Shown here: piece after piece, positions 51,043 through 59,047 of the stretch | Layout of the letters: every line of letters begins with the position of its first letter | Numbering within the stretch: the first letter of the stretch is position 1 | Source of the DNA: CSP1-5 sp964348275 | Lineage (GTDB): Bacteria; Methylomirabilota; Methylomirabilia; Methylomirabilales; CSP1-5 | Reading direction: 5' to 3' | Assembly (NCBI GenBank): GCA_964348275.1 | Contig: CAYGBT010000002.1 | Location: 1-64,000, forward strand | Length of the DNA: 64,000 bases | Notes under the pieces: generated by a model | What the model saw: only the letters and a program-made list of their open reading frames with translations | The model's database searches: none | What the model was told of the DNA's origin: nothing | Position numbers and translations under genes: made by a program

Positions 51043-52023
51043 ATGCATTATCTGCGTAAGCCCGACTGGGCGATCCCGGAACGAGATGTGACGCCCGAGT
51101 CGGTTTTCATAGATCGTCGCCGGTTCTTGATGGGCGCGTTGGGGGTGCTGGCAGGTGGAATCGGCGGCGGGGCCGCACTGGCCGGTGCCGCCGAAAAGCC
51201 GGCCGAGGAGCCGGCGGACCGGACCCTTGACCTGTATCCCGCCAAAAGAAATCCGGCGTTCACCCTCGATCGACCACTGACAGAAGAAACCGTTGCCGCC
51301 ACGTTCAATAACTTCTACGAGTTTGGCCCCGTAAAGACGATTCAGTGGCTTGCCCAGCGCCTCAAGACGCGACCCTGGCAGGTGCGGGTGGAGGGGCTCG
51401 TGCGAAAGCCCAGAGTGTTCGACATTGACGATCTGATCCGCTCCATGCCGCTCGAGGAGCGCCTCTACCGCTTTCGGTGTGTCGAGGCATGGGCGATGGC
51501 CGTCCCCTGGACCGGCTTCCCCTTTTCCGCCCTGGTCAAGGCGGTCGAGCCCAAGAGCGAAGCACGGTTTGTGAAGCTCACCACGTTCCTTGACCGCACG
51601 GTGGCCGTCGGGCAACTTCGGTTCTGGCTTCCGTGGCCTTACGTCGAAGGATTGACGATGGACGAGGCGATGAACGATCTCGCCATGCTGGTGACCGGCA
51701 TATACGGCAAGCCGCTGCCCAAGCAGCACGGGGCGCCCATCCGCCTTATCGTTCCCTGGAAGTACGGGTTTAAGAGCATCAAGTCCATCGTCGCGATCGA
51801 GTTTGTCAAAGATCGTCCGAATACGTTCTGGGAAACTCTTGCCCCTGATGAGTATGGCTTTTGGGCGAACGTGAATCCAGGATTCGCTCATCCGCGCTGG
51901 TCCCAGGCAACCGAGCGCATGATTGGGAGCGACGAGAGGCGTCCCACCCAGATCTTCAACGGTTACGGTGAGTGGGTCGCCAAGCTCTACCCCGATTCGA
52001 ACGACCGTCGCTACTTCATGTGA
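51043..52023 (+). CDS. msrP: protein-methionine-sulfoxide reductase catalytic subunit MsrP
   Basis: 326 residues, TAT signal with twin-arginine motif DRRRFLMGALG (25-35). The sulfite-oxidase-like molybdopterin fold has the Mo-ligand Cys146 in RFRCVEAWAMAVPWTGFP. MsrP (YedY) repairs oxidised methionines of periplasmic proteins with electrons from the haem membrane protein MsrQ. No msrQ is visible up to the assembly gap 240 bp downstream. Start chosen at 51043 for AAAAGGAG upstream and the TAT motif. Confidence 0.94.
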   Translation: MHYLRKPDWAIPERDVTPESVFIDRRRFLMGALGVLAGGIGGGAALAGAAEKPAEEPADRTLDLYPAKRNPAFTLDRPLTEETVAATFNNFYEFGPVKTIQWLAQRLKTRPWQVRVEGLVRKPRVFDIDDLIRSMPLEERLYRFRCVEAWAMAVPWTGFPFSALVKAVEPKSEARFVKLTTFLDRTVAVGQLRFWLPWPYVEGLTMDEAMNDLAMLVTGIYGKPLPKQHGAPIRLIVPWKYGFKSIKSIVAIEFVKDRPNTFWETLAPDEYGFWANVNPGFAHPRWSQATERMIGSDERRPTQIFNGYGEWVAKLYPDSNDRRYFM

Positions 52024-52027
52024 ACTT

Positions 52028-52090
52028 GGCGCAGTCAGCAGTCAGCTGTCAGCACATTACAAGCGCTCAGCAGTCAGCTAACAGCCATCA
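52028..52090 (+). repeat. 7-bp-period repeat (CAGTCAG / CAGCNNT)
   Basis: cagtcag, cagtcag, ctgtcag, then cagcagt, cagctaa, cagccat after a short break, just after the msrP stop. Same family as 16717-16866. Confidence 0.6.
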
Positions 52091-52208
52091 ACACAACTGA
52101 GATAGCGGCCAGGAATCGGCAGGCCCGGGGTGGGTCTCCCCTCGTTTCGCCTGAGTAGGCTGGACGAACTCCTATGCTGGTGGCGGAAATGCTGAACGGG
52201 AACATGAG

Positions 52209-52418
52209 TCAAGCGGAGACTTGACCCCCTTGGCTGATATTGACCCCCTTGGCTGATAAAGTTNNNNNNNNNNNNNNNNNNNNNNNNNNNNNNNNNNNNN
52301 NNNNNNNNNNNNNNNNNNNNNNNNNNNNNNNNNNNNNNNNNNNNNNNNNNNNNNNNNNNNNNNTCAAGCGGAGACTTGACCCCCTTGGCTGATATTGACC
52401 CCCTTGGCTGATAAAGTT
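52209..52418. other. assembly gap between identical 55-bp flanks
   Basis: Exactly 100 N (52264-52363). The 55 bp before it (52209-52263) and after it (52364-52418) are identical, from TCAAGCGGAGACTTGACC to GGCTGATAAAGTT. Within them is a 19-bp unit TTGACCCCCTTGGCTGATA in two direct copies (52221-52239, 52240-52258). The overlap length suggests the two contigs share one k-mer, so the real gap may be nil or contain more repeat units or an IS. Confidence 0.85.
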
Positions 52419-52435
52419 GGGCGGAGGTTATTGTG

Positions 52436-53134
52436 ATGTCGATATTTCAAGCTGTCCGGTGGACAAGCTTCATGTTCTTCATCGCCTGCTGGACCTCTGC
52501 GTCGTATGCACAGGTCCCTCCCTCATCTGCCGAAAAGGCCGGATACACGGGACTGCTGGCCGCTGCGTCCCGAGGAGATGCGGCTCAGATCAAGGTACTC
52601 GCCGCAACGGGCGCACAAGTCGATGCGAGGGACGCCCATGGTCGCACTCCGCTACACGTAGCGGCCTTTGGCGCACATCATGCGGCCATGCGCGCGCTGG
52701 TCGCTGCTGGAGCAGACCCCAATGCCCTGGAAAATGACCATTACGACATCGTCACAATTGCGGCTGTCGCCAATGATGTTCAAAGCCTCGAATTGGCTCT
52801 TGCACTGGGCGCCAGCGCAAAGAACATCACCAGCCGCTACGATGGGACGGCTTTAATCGCCGCCGCACACCTGGGCCATGCAGAAGTTGTGCGGATACTC
52901 ATTCGCGCCGGTGCACCTCTGGATCACGTCAACAATCTTGGCTGGACAGCGGTCATCGAAGCGATCGTGCTCGGCGATGGTGGTCCGCGGCACACCGATA
53001 CGCTCAGTGCCTTGGTTCAGGCCGGAGCAAACCTTAATCTGGCGGATGGAAACGGACAGACGCCTCTTGCGCTGGCCCGCGCACGCGGATACGACACCAT
53101 GGTGGACTTGCTCCGCCAAGCAGGAGCACAGTGA
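52436..53134 (+). CDS. exported ankyrin-repeat protein
   Basis: 232 residues with a signal peptide (cleavage near ASYAQ) and five to six ankyrin repeats, for example GRTPLHVAAFGAHHAAMRAL, GTALIAAAHLGHAEVVRILI and GQTPLALARARGYDTMVDLL. Periplasmic ankyrin proteins bind proteins; some protect catalases or are immunity-like. GTG 52433 or ATG 52436 start. It lies just right of the assembly gap, so its upstream context is uncertain. Confidence 0.88.
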   Translation: MSIFQAVRWTSFMFFIACWTSASYAQVPPSSAEKAGYTGLLAAASRGDAAQIKVLAATGAQVDARDAHGRTPLHVAAFGAHHAAMRALVAAGADPNALENDHYDIVTIAAVANDVQSLELALALGASAKNITSRYDGTALIAAAHLGHAEVVRILIRAGAPLDHVNNLGWTAVIEAIVLGDGGPRHTDTLSALVQAGANLNLADGNGQTPLALARARGYDTMVDLLRQAGAQ

Positions 53135-53175
53135 GGGAGTGGGGGTCAGGGAGTGAGGGGAGTGAGGGGTCAGGC
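53134..53175 (+). repeat. G-rich heptamer-like repeat
   Basis: Degenerate repeats of GTGAGGG/GTCAGGG with mostly 7-bp spacing, directly after the ankyrin stop. Related in period to the other intergenic repeats. Confidence 0.45.
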
Positions 53176-53395
53176 TTGAATACGTGAATGTGACTCGACG
53201 GAGTATCCACCTGACCTGCCGCCCAATGGCAGGTATAAGAGGATTATATTGACGAATGTATCACGCCCCGGCAGGGACCAAGGATTGTCTTGACAAGTCC
53301 TTGAAACCAAAGGAGAATTCGCCCATCTGCAAGAGATTCAGCGACGGGAATATACTGAAGAGCATACTCAATAGTTTATGTAGCAAGAAGGAAGT

Positions 53396-53686
53396 ATGCG
53401 TCGTCCTCTTCACAAAGATAGTCTTATGGAATGTCCACGCCATGGTGAACGACGGCCGACATTCATTTGCAAACACCTTCAACACGGAGAAGGACTACGC
53501 TTTAATCAGCCCCATGAACCACCGGACGAAGATCGGCCTTTTAAAAATGCATGGTGTGATGAATGCGATAAGGTATTAACGGAAGAAGGCGAATGGAATG
53601 ATCGCTCTGAAGGTTTTGCGCAAGTAATGGCAATATGTGAAGGATGTTTCGAAGAAATCAAAGAAACAAATATCAAAAGAACATGA
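53396..53686 (+). CDS. cassette gene: small Cys-rich zinc-ribbon-like protein
   Basis: 96 residues with paired Cys/His: MECPRHGERRPTFICKHLQH, NAWCDECDKVL and AICEGCFEE. These pairs would bind one or two zinc ions. ATG 53396 has GAAGGAAG before it; Met at 53426 is an alternative that begins the conserved part. The stop lies 14 bp before the attC1 R'' box, so it is probably the first recognisable cassette. The region is AT-richer than the rest of the scaffold. Confidence 0.7.
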   Translation: MRRPLHKDSLMECPRHGERRPTFICKHLQHGEGLRFNQPHEPPDEDRPFKNAWCDECDKVLTEEGEWNDRSEGFAQVMAICEGCFEEIKETNIKRT

Positions 53687-53699
53687 AAAAGATATTGCT

Positions 53700-53765
53700 A
53701 CATAACAATCAATTCAACCAGGACGGCTTGCTGCGCTGCGCCGCCTGTTAATTGAACCGTCAGGC
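53700..53765 (+). other. attC-like site 1
   Basis: R'' ACATAAC (53700-53706) and R' GTCAGGC (53759-53765). Stem CAATTcAACcAGGaCGGC pairs with GCCGCCTGTTAATTG, leaving three unpaired bases on one arm, as in true attC sites. Confidence 0.65.
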
Positions 53766-53779
53766 CCCTGAGCCAAGCG

Positions 53780-54361
53780 ATGAATCAACCGTGGTGGGTA
53801 CCTGTGCTCCAGTGGACGATTTGGGGGATCGTCATGGCACTCGTCATGGGCTGGGTCGCAAAGAGTCGTCATCGTCCCAGGCCTGAATCGGAGGCACGCC
53901 GCTTGGTTCACCCTCCAAGCACGCTCATCATTGGCCTCATTGGCTTCGCCTTCTTCTTCGGTATCGCCGTCATTTCGAACGTCTACGCCAACAAGACCAC
54001 CACCACACTCACCACGTCGGTCTTCCTCGGCTTCGCGGCGCTATCGCTAATAATGGTCGCAGACTACTTCTTAGCACGGCACGAAGTCTCAAATGAGGGC
54101 ATGAACTACGGTCGTCTCACTGGAAAGCGCGGCAGCCTCAAGTGGTCTGAGGTCGTTCGCGTACGGTACGCGCCGGTGATGAAGTGGTTCAAGCTAGAAA
54201 CGCGGTCGGGTGAGGTTGCTCGGGTATCGGCAATGTTGGTTGGTCTGCCAGAGTTTGCGCGCATGGTGCTCGTGCATGTTCCGCCGGCCGCAATTGAACC
54301 CGAAACGTCGGCGTTCCTTCAAGCCACCGCCGCCGGAGACCCACCGAAGGTCTACGGCTGA
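53780..54361 (+). CDS. cassette gene: membrane protein with PH-like domain
   Basis: 193 residues with three membrane helices (about 7-27, 47-67, 77-97: PVLQWTIWGIVMALVMGWV, TLIIGLIGFAFFFGIAVISN, LTTSVFLGFAALSLIMVADY) and a C-terminal soluble part (ARHEVSNEGMNYGRLTGKRG, LKWSEVVRVRYAPVMKWFKL) similar to bacterial PH domains. Starts 15 bp after attC1 and ends 16 bp before attC2. Function unknown, typical for cassette cargo. Confidence 0.78.
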   Translation: MNQPWWVPVLQWTIWGIVMALVMGWVAKSRHRPRPESEARRLVHPPSTLIIGLIGFAFFFGIAVISNVYANKTTTTLTTSVFLGFAALSLIMVADYFLARHEVSNEGMNYGRLTGKRGSLKWSEVVRVRYAPVMKWFKLETRSGEVARVSAMLVGLPEFARMVLVHVPPAAIEPETSAFLQATAAGDPPKVYG

Positions 54362-54377
54362 AGTTGCCACGAATGAG

Positions 54378-54458
54378 GGCTAACTCGCGCTTCCAGGGGA
54401 CCGCTGGCCGGTGGCGCTTCGCTTGCTGATCGTCAGCCCCTGAAGCTACACGTTAGGC
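54378..54458 (+). other. attC-like site 2
   Basis: R'' GGCTAAC (54378-54384) and R' GTTAGGC (54452-54458). GCTTCcAGGGG pairs with CCCCTGAAGC with one extrahelical C. 81 bp in all. Confidence 0.78.
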
Positions 54459-54483
54459 GGCACCTCCACGGTGGAAGCTCGTG

Positions 54484-55050
54484 ATGCAACTCAGCAACCT
54501 TCCACAGTTCACCGTCACCGAGATAGAGCTGCGAGGAGCGGTTTGGATCCTGTCCGGGTGTTTCAACCATCTCGATGGCGTGCGGGAGGGACGCGGTGCA
54601 CTCTACCTGTCCCCGGGCAAGTTCCTCGTTGGCGATCTTGAATCTCTGGATCGGGAGACGCACGACGCTGAGTTCAACACCCTTGATCCACAGCGCCCCT
54701 CTGGGTTGCCCGTCGGAGCCACCCACCCGTGGATCGATGGGTATTGGGAACCGAGACACATCGCAGCCATCCTAGACACCCAGCATGAGTGGCGCCGAGT
54801 CATATTCCAAGCGGCTGACGCATTTGAGCGTCGTGTGGCCGGTCAGAGGATTGTGCGGAAAGCAACGGGCGAACCCGAAGGCAACGAAAAACTGGCCGCA
54901 GGCCAGTGGGATCATGAGCACTGCTTCCTCTGCAACGCTCACATTGATCCTGGTAGCGTTGGCTACGTGGACCGCAACGATGACTGGTTGTGCGGCGGGT
55001 GCTACCAGGCATACGCGGAGCCCCACGATCTCGGGTTCATGAGCGGGTGA
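54484..55050 (+). CDS. cassette gene: hypothetical with C-terminal zinc-binding motif
   Basis: 188 residues (GTG 54481 or ATG 54484). The C-terminus carries HEHCFLCNAHIDPGSVGYVD and WLCGGCYQAYAEP, two CxxC pairs likely to bind zinc. The N-terminal part (ELRGAVWILSGCFNHLDGVR, LYLSPGKFLVGDLESLDRET) is of unknown fold. It ends one base before attC3. No signal peptide. Confidence 0.75.
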   Translation: MQLSNLPQFTVTEIELRGAVWILSGCFNHLDGVREGRGALYLSPGKFLVGDLESLDRETHDAEFNTLDPQRPSGLPVGATHPWIDGYWEPRHIAAILDTQHEWRRVIFQAADAFERRVAGQRIVRKATGEPEGNEKLAAGQWDHEHCFLCNAHIDPGSVGYVDRNDDWLCGGCYQAYAEPHDLGFMSG

Positions 55051-55051
55051 C

Positions 55052-55165
55052 GCCTATCAAGCGTTTGCAACGGGCGCCGCCGCATCGGTAGTAGTTCTTC
55101 TGCATGAGGTTCAATCGTAGCGCCGCAGTTGGTTGCGGTGCCGCTGAAATGCAGGACCGTTAGGC
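55052..55165 (+). other. attC-like site 3
   Basis: R'' GCCTATC (55052-55058) and R' GTTAGGC (55159-55165). GCGTTTgCAACGGgCGCC pairs with GGTGCCGCTGAAATGC, with two extrahelical bases. 114 bp. Confidence 0.68.
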
Positions 55166-55169
55166 CTCC

Positions 55170-55595
55170 ATGAAACCACTAAGGATTCTCCTTGCATTCA
55201 TTCTCGCTCCACTGGCGGCTCCCGTGTTGTTTCTCCTAGAAAGCTTGTTGATCCACCGCTGGTTACCCAATGCCTGGACTGAGGGCTGGACGATTGTGTT
55301 TATGCATTTTTATCTGGTTACACCGGTAGCTTACATCGGGGCTATCGTGTTTGGAATTCCTACGTGGTTTCTATTGAGACGTAAAGGGTGGACTGGCGGT
55401 ATAGCTTTCGGCATGGCAGGTGGGTGCATTGGTTTAGTCATGGTCCTGATGATCAAAATAACCTGGCCCGCGATGATCGGACTTTGGAGTGCATATCCAT
55501 TGTCGGCCATTTTGGGTGCTTTATGTGCTGTTGTTCTTAGGCAAATACTTGTGTGGAGCCCTAACCATACGCTTCAGCGGCCTGTCAGCCGCTGA
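55170..55595 (+). CDS. cassette gene: small four-helix membrane protein
   Basis: 141 residues with four hydrophobic helices (LLAFILAPLAAPVLFLLESL, YLVTPVAYIGAIVFGIPTWF, FGMAGGCIGLVMVLMIKITW, LSAILGALCAVVLRQILVW). The ATG is only 4 bp after attC3 and no ribosome site is visible, so translation may be leaderless or driven from upstream. The stop lies inside attC4, a common cassette trait. Function unknown. Confidence 0.75.
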   Translation: MKPLRILLAFILAPLAAPVLFLLESLLIHRWLPNAWTEGWTIVFMHFYLVTPVAYIGAIVFGIPTWFLLRRKGWTGGIAFGMAGGCIGLVMVLMIKITWPAMIGLWSAYPLSAILGALCAVVLRQILVWSPNHTLQRPVSR

Positions 55596-55610
55596 GCTTA
55601 AACGTTATGC
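55559..55610 (+). other. attC-like site 4
   Basis: R'' CCCTAAC (55559-55565) and R' GTTATGC (55604-55610). Stem GCTtCAGCGGC / GCCGCTGAGC with one extrahelical T and a 6-nt loop. A compact 52-bp site, the clearest of the array. Confidence 0.82.
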
Positions 55611-55635
55611 GCTTAGGTTAAGAAGGGCGTTCATC

Positions 55636-56211
55636 ATGAGGGTGCTACGAACACTATTGGGATACGAAAGTGACAACATCCCACATTCTGTATTTCGCGT
55701 CTATTCTCTCTTCATCTCACTGCGAGATGCTTTTGCCTCTGTAAGTAAACGGATAGATGGTTTCGGCATCGAAAATGGCTCAACCGTTGTGGATTTCGGG
55801 TGTGGACCAGGAAGTTATATTGAGCGGGCCTCTCAAATAGTCGGTGATGCCGGCAAGGTCTACGCTGTTGATGTTCACCCGCTGGCGATCAGATCAATCA
55901 AGGAAAAGGTAAGAAAGAAGAAGCTAGCAAATGTGGTCCCAGTTTTGTCAACAGGGTACCCGGTTGATATAGACAGCCAATCGGTAGACGTTATCTACGC
56001 TTTGGATATGTTCCATCATGTGAAAGACGCCGGTGGGTTTCTCAGGTAGTTGCATCGCTTGCTCAAGCCCGGTGGCACTCTCTTCATCGAAAGTGGTCAT
56101 CAACCGGTAAATGCCGCGAGGGAGAAGATAATTAGAAGTGACTGTTGGAATATTGTTAGAGAGGAAGGCAAGCTGTTTGAGTGTAGGTTGAAAGAACATG
56201 ATAGGGCATAA
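55636..56211 (+). pseudogene. cassette gene: SAM-dependent methyltransferase with in-frame amber stop
   Basis: A class I methyltransferase (motif I VVDFGCGPGSYIERASQIVG; DVIYALDMFHHV). Codon 138 (56047-56049) is TAG. Reading continues in the same frame with LHRLLKPGGTLFIESGHQP, the normal continuation, to TAA at 56209-56211. A GAG to TAG change explains it. The final stop lies in the R'' box of attC5. The truncated product lacks the C-terminal strands and is probably inactive. Confidence 0.8.
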
Positions 56212-56252
56212 CAACCGGTTCCAGCGGACGGCCTCTCGCCGCCGCTGAACCA
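56206..56252 (+). other. attC-like site 5, R' box degenerate
   Basis: R'' GCATAAC (56206-56212) and stem GGTTCcAGCGGaCGGC / GCCGCCGCTGAACC with two extrahelical bases. The expected GTTATGC is replaced by a sequence containing CTTGAGC, so this site may no longer recombine. Confidence 0.55.
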
Positions 56253-56265
56253 GGACTTGAGCCTC

Positions 56266-56637
56266 ATGAACTGGGTCGGCGACGACTACGCTATGAACCA
56301 TCTTGCCCGGGCAGCTGCGGCATCGGGAGCGAGCAAACTCACGGTAGATCTCCTGACCGGTGCTGCCCAGCCGGCCAGCCTGTTGTCACCGCCAGTCGCC
56401 GAATCGGTCCAGATTCACGTGCGTTGTTTTCCCAAGCACCTAGCCAGTGAAGTTGTCGAGATACAGCACATCCGGCGGGCAATCATGATGATCCGGTTCA
56501 AGCTTCAGGGCACGGTCGCGGGCGCCGGGCGACGGCCTCCCTGGAGTGTTCCATTCGAATGCGTTGTCGCCATCGAGGATGACCGCGGCAAGATCCATGA
56601 GGGCCACGTCCAAGACGTGTGGCAGGTAGATGATTGA
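56266..56637 (+). CDS. hypothetical small protein in cassette array
   Basis: 123 residues from ATG 56266, or a shorter protein from the Met run near 56484. The C-terminal part, FECVVAIEDDRGKIHEGHVQ, looks protein-like; the N-terminal part is low in recognisable pattern. No good ribosome site. It follows the decayed attC5, with no clear attC after it, so the cassette border here may be lost. Confidence 0.45.
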   Translation: MNWVGDDYAMNHLARAAAASGASKLTVDLLTGAAQPASLLSPPVAESVQIHVRCFPKHLASEVVEIQHIRRAIMMIRFKLQGTVAGAGRRPPWSVPFECVVAIEDDRGKIHEGHVQDVWQVDD

Positions 56638-56767
56638 GGGACGTGCATCGCGGCGGCGACCAACGCGGTGCACGTCGCTGCGTGGAAAGGAGGGATGGAA
56701 AGTACTGGCACGGGCCAACACTTAGACGAGATACAGAGGTAAAACGAACGAAAGGGAGGAGGGCATC

Positions 56768-57058
56768 ATGCAAGTAGTCATCAGGGAATATTCAGGAAAG
56801 GGAGCCAAAGAGTTGTTCGACGTGCTGGAGAAGAACAAGACCGATGTCGAAAGCCTGCTTCGAACAGTCAAGGGCCTGGTGAGCTATACACTGGCCCGTA
56901 GTGGTGATGGCGGGTTCTCGGTGACTGTGTGCCAGGATCAAGCCGGAATAGACGAGAGCATTCAGAAGGCGAGAGACTGGGTGGCAAAGAATGCCGCGCA
57001 CGCGGGTGCCAGTGCTCCGCGGGTGTCGAGCGCCACTGTCATCACGCACCTTCAATAG
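56768..57058 (+). CDS. cassette gene: antibiotic biosynthesis monooxygenase-fold protein
   Basis: 96 residues, MQVVIREYSGKGAKELFDVL then LVSYTLARSGDGGFSVTVCQ. The pattern is that of ABM/stress-responsive dimeric ferredoxin-fold proteins. A strong GGGAGGAGGGC site precedes the ATG. Enzymatic activity is not implied by the fold. It is followed by a weak attC-like site. Confidence 0.72.
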   Translation: MQVVIREYSGKGAKELFDVLEKNKTDVESLLRTVKGLVSYTLARSGDGGFSVTVCQDQAGIDESIQKARDWVAKNAAHAGASAPRVSSATVITHLQ

Positions 57059-57112
57059 TGTCTGGCTAGGCTCCGAACAGGAACGCCGCCGAACCAAGGC
57101 CTGGAGCTGACT

Positions 57113-57175
57113 GCCTACAGCCTCCGCTTGTGCCTCGCCCCGGCTTCCGGCAGCAGCCGACGCCCGGCGTTAGGC
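57113..57175 (+). other. weak attC-like site 6
   Basis: GCCTACA (57113-57119) and GTTAGGC (57169-57175) could be R'' and R'. The internal stem is poor, so only the R' box and the position between two cassette-like genes support it. Confidence 0.35.
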
Positions 57176-57233
57176 TCTGTTAGCGCCACTAATGGTTTCC
57201 TCAACGAGCACGTCAACCGAAAGGAGGATTTGT

Positions 57234-57503
57234 ATGGCTCACTACATGCTCGTCCGGCACAAGGTTCGAGACTTCTCGAAATGGAAGCCCGGATACGATG
57301 CTCACCTTTCAAAGCGCGTGGAGGCAGGTCTCACGGAGAAGTACCTTCTTCGGGGAGCTGACGACTCGAACGAAGTCGTCCTCCTTTTTGAGGCACAGGA
57401 TTTGAAACGCGCGAAGGCATTTGCAGAGTCCCCGGATCTGCGAGAGACCATGCAGAAGGTTGGAGTCCTGGACAAGCCGGACATTTACTTTCTCAACGGC
57501 TGA
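57234..57503 (+). CDS. ABM-like small protein, possible last cassette
   Basis: 89 residues from ATG 57234, preceded by GAAAGGAGGATT. Sequence MAHYMLVRHKVRDFSKWKPG and NEVVLLFEAQDLKRAKAFAE fits a one-domain ferredoxin-like dimer (ABM or DUF-type). Its 3' side has GTTAGCT near 57527, perhaps a decayed R' box. Beyond it the chromosomal permease gene begins on the opposite strand. Confidence 0.72.
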   Translation: MAHYMLVRHKVRDFSKWKPGYDAHLSKRVEAGLTEKYLLRGADDSNEVVLLFEAQDLKRAKAFAESPDLRETMQKVGVLDKPDIYFLNG

Positions 57504-57566
57504 ACCGACAGCTTCCTTCAGCACCGTTAGCTGGTGACCGAAAAAGGTTCCAGGAACCATAATTGT

Positions 57567-57603
57567 CCATGCCGACTGCTGACACCTAACACCCGACACC
57601 CCA
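57567..57603 (+). repeat. 7-bp-period repeat (CTGACAC type)
   Basis: Units ctgacac, ctaacac, ccgacac followed by CCC, between the last cassette gene and the permease stop codon. Confidence 0.55.
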
Positions 57604-57604
57604 C

Positions 57605-58930
57605 TCAGAGGCGGGCGAACATGTATCGGACGAGAAAGAGGCCCGCAAAGAGATAGAGTGGCCAGGGGATCTCTTGCCACTGACGGGTCACGGTCTTCAG
57701 AAAAACGAAGGCGATAAATCCAAAGGCAATCCCCTCTGTAATGCTGAAGGCGAGAGGCATCATGATCATCGTCAGAAAGGCCGGAATCGCCTCAGTGTAA
57801 TCATCCCAGGGGATTTCCCTCACATTTCTTACCATGATGCTCCCCACCAGGATCAGGGCCGGAGCGGTGATCGGGTACAGGACAGCTCCCCCCGACGCCT
57901 GATACCCCCCTCCGACCATTCGAATGAGCGGAAAAAAGAAGAGCGAGACCAGGAAGAGCGACGCGGTGACCAGATTAGCCAGCCCCGAGCGTCCACCTGC
58001 GGACACGCCTGCCGCGCTTTCGATGTAGCTCGTCACCGTAGACGTCCCGAGGAGCCCCCCGCCGACGGTCCCCATGGCATCGGCCAACAGTGCCTGCCTC
58101 GCCCTCGGCAATGTGCCGTCCTTGATAAGACCCGCCTGCTGGCTCACCCCGATGAGCGTTCCCACCGTATCGAAGAGGTCCAACAACAGAAAAACGAAGA
58201 TGACGGTCACAAGCCCCAGGTCGAATGCCCCGGCAATATCGAGCTTGAGAAACGTGGGGGCGACGGAGGGGGGCAGGCTCACTAACCCCTGATACTCGAC
58301 CAATCCCGAGGCGAGCGCCACTAGCGTCGATGCCCCCATCCCCCATAGAATTGCACCCCTCACCCCCAACACCAGCAAGATCGAGATCGTGCCCACCCCG
58401 AAGAGCGCCAGGAGCACTGGGGGACTCTTCAGGTTCCCCAGCCCTACCAAGGTCCCCGGGGCGTCCACCACGATGCCAGACCACTCCAGGCCTACGAGAG
58501 CGATCAACAGGCCGATTCCGACCGCGATTGCCTGCTTGAGGGAGTCAGGGACGGCGTGAATGACCGCCTCTCGCAGGCCGACGAAGGAGAGCAAAATGAA
58601 AATGCTCCCCGAGATGAAGACGGCCCCCAAGGCGATTTGCCAAGGAACCTTCATCCCCAACACGACGGTATATGCGAAAAAAAAGTTATGGCCCATGGCG
58701 GGAGCCAGGGCAATGGGGTAATTGGCGAGGAAGGCCATCACAATCGTTGCCAGAGCACTGGAGAGGCAGGTCGCAACGAGTACGGCACCAAAATCCATTC
58801 CCGCGGCCTGCAGAACCGTCGGCTGGACCACGATGATGTACGCCATGGTTACAAAGGTGGTAGCGCCAGCGAGAATCTCAGTCCGGACGTCAGTGCGGAG
58901 CTCGGCGAGCTTAAACCAGCGGTCGAGCAT
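57605..58930 (-). CDS. AzgA-type NCS2 purine/xanthine permease
   Basis: 441 residues from ATG 58930 (AAAGGGGTGAAGG upstream), starting MLDRWFKLAELRTDVRTEIL. TEILAGATTFVTMAYIIVVQ and NYPIALAPAMGHNFFFAYTV are family motifs. 12-14 helices. It imports adenine, guanine or hypoxanthine with protons. The sequence beyond 58930 to 59044 is not part of the protein. Followed upstream by a kinase gene on the same strand, 117 bp away. Confidence 0.93.
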   Translation of the reverse strand: MLDRWFKLAELRTDVRTEILAGATTFVTMAYIIVVQPTVLQAAGMDFGAVLVATCLSSALATIVMAFLANYPIALAPAMGHNFFFAYTVVLGMKVPWQIALGAVFISGSIFILLSFVGLREAVIHAVPDSLKQAIAVGIGLLIALVGLEWSGIVVDAPGTLVGLGNLKSPPVLLALFGVGTISILLVLGVRGAILWGMGASTLVALASGLVEYQGLVSLPPSVAPTFLKLDIAGAFDLGLVTVIFVFLLLDLFDTVGTLIGVSQQAGLIKDGTLPRARQALLADAMGTVGGGLLGTSTVTSYIESAAGVSAGGRSGLANLVTASLFLVSLFFFPLIRMVGGGYQASGGAVLYPITAPALILVGSIMVRNVREIPWDDYTEAIPAFLTMIMMPLAFSITEGIAFGFIAFVFLKTVTRQWQEIPWPLYLFAGLFLVRYMFARL

Positions 58931-59047
58931 GCCTTCACCCCTTTGCAGCAGACGCGTTCCTACCCCACGTATCGAGAAACCTCGATGAGAATTCCAGCGG
59001 GTCCCGAAAATAGAGGGTGAGTACGATGTGATCAACCCGATCAATAT

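Larger units (their letters stand above)
53396..57175 (+). mobile_element. integron-like gene-cassette array without integrase (CALIN)
   Basis: At least four and up to six attC-like sites, all in one orientation, separate small plus-strand genes of mostly unknown function. Each gene starts shortly after one R' box (GTTAGGC/GTTATGC) and ends at or inside the next site. The sites show imperfect inverted repeats with extrahelical bases. No intI or attI is present in the window; the 100-N gap lies about 1 kb upstream. Array limits are approximate. Confidence 0.75.

Noticed and set aside
53256..53579. 107-codon plus-strand frame
   Set aside because: Overlaps the Cys-rich cassette gene in another frame, which has paired metal-binding motifs and a better ribosome site.
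56047..56049. TAG as pyrrolysine codon in the cassette methyltransferase
   Set aside because: The family normally has Glu here, it is not an MtmB-type enzyme, and no pyl genes are seen; simple nonsense mutation is more likely.
57503..57535. GTTAGCT near 57527 as a seventh attC site
   Set aside because: No R'' partner with a stem was found; too little to call beyond a possible remnant.
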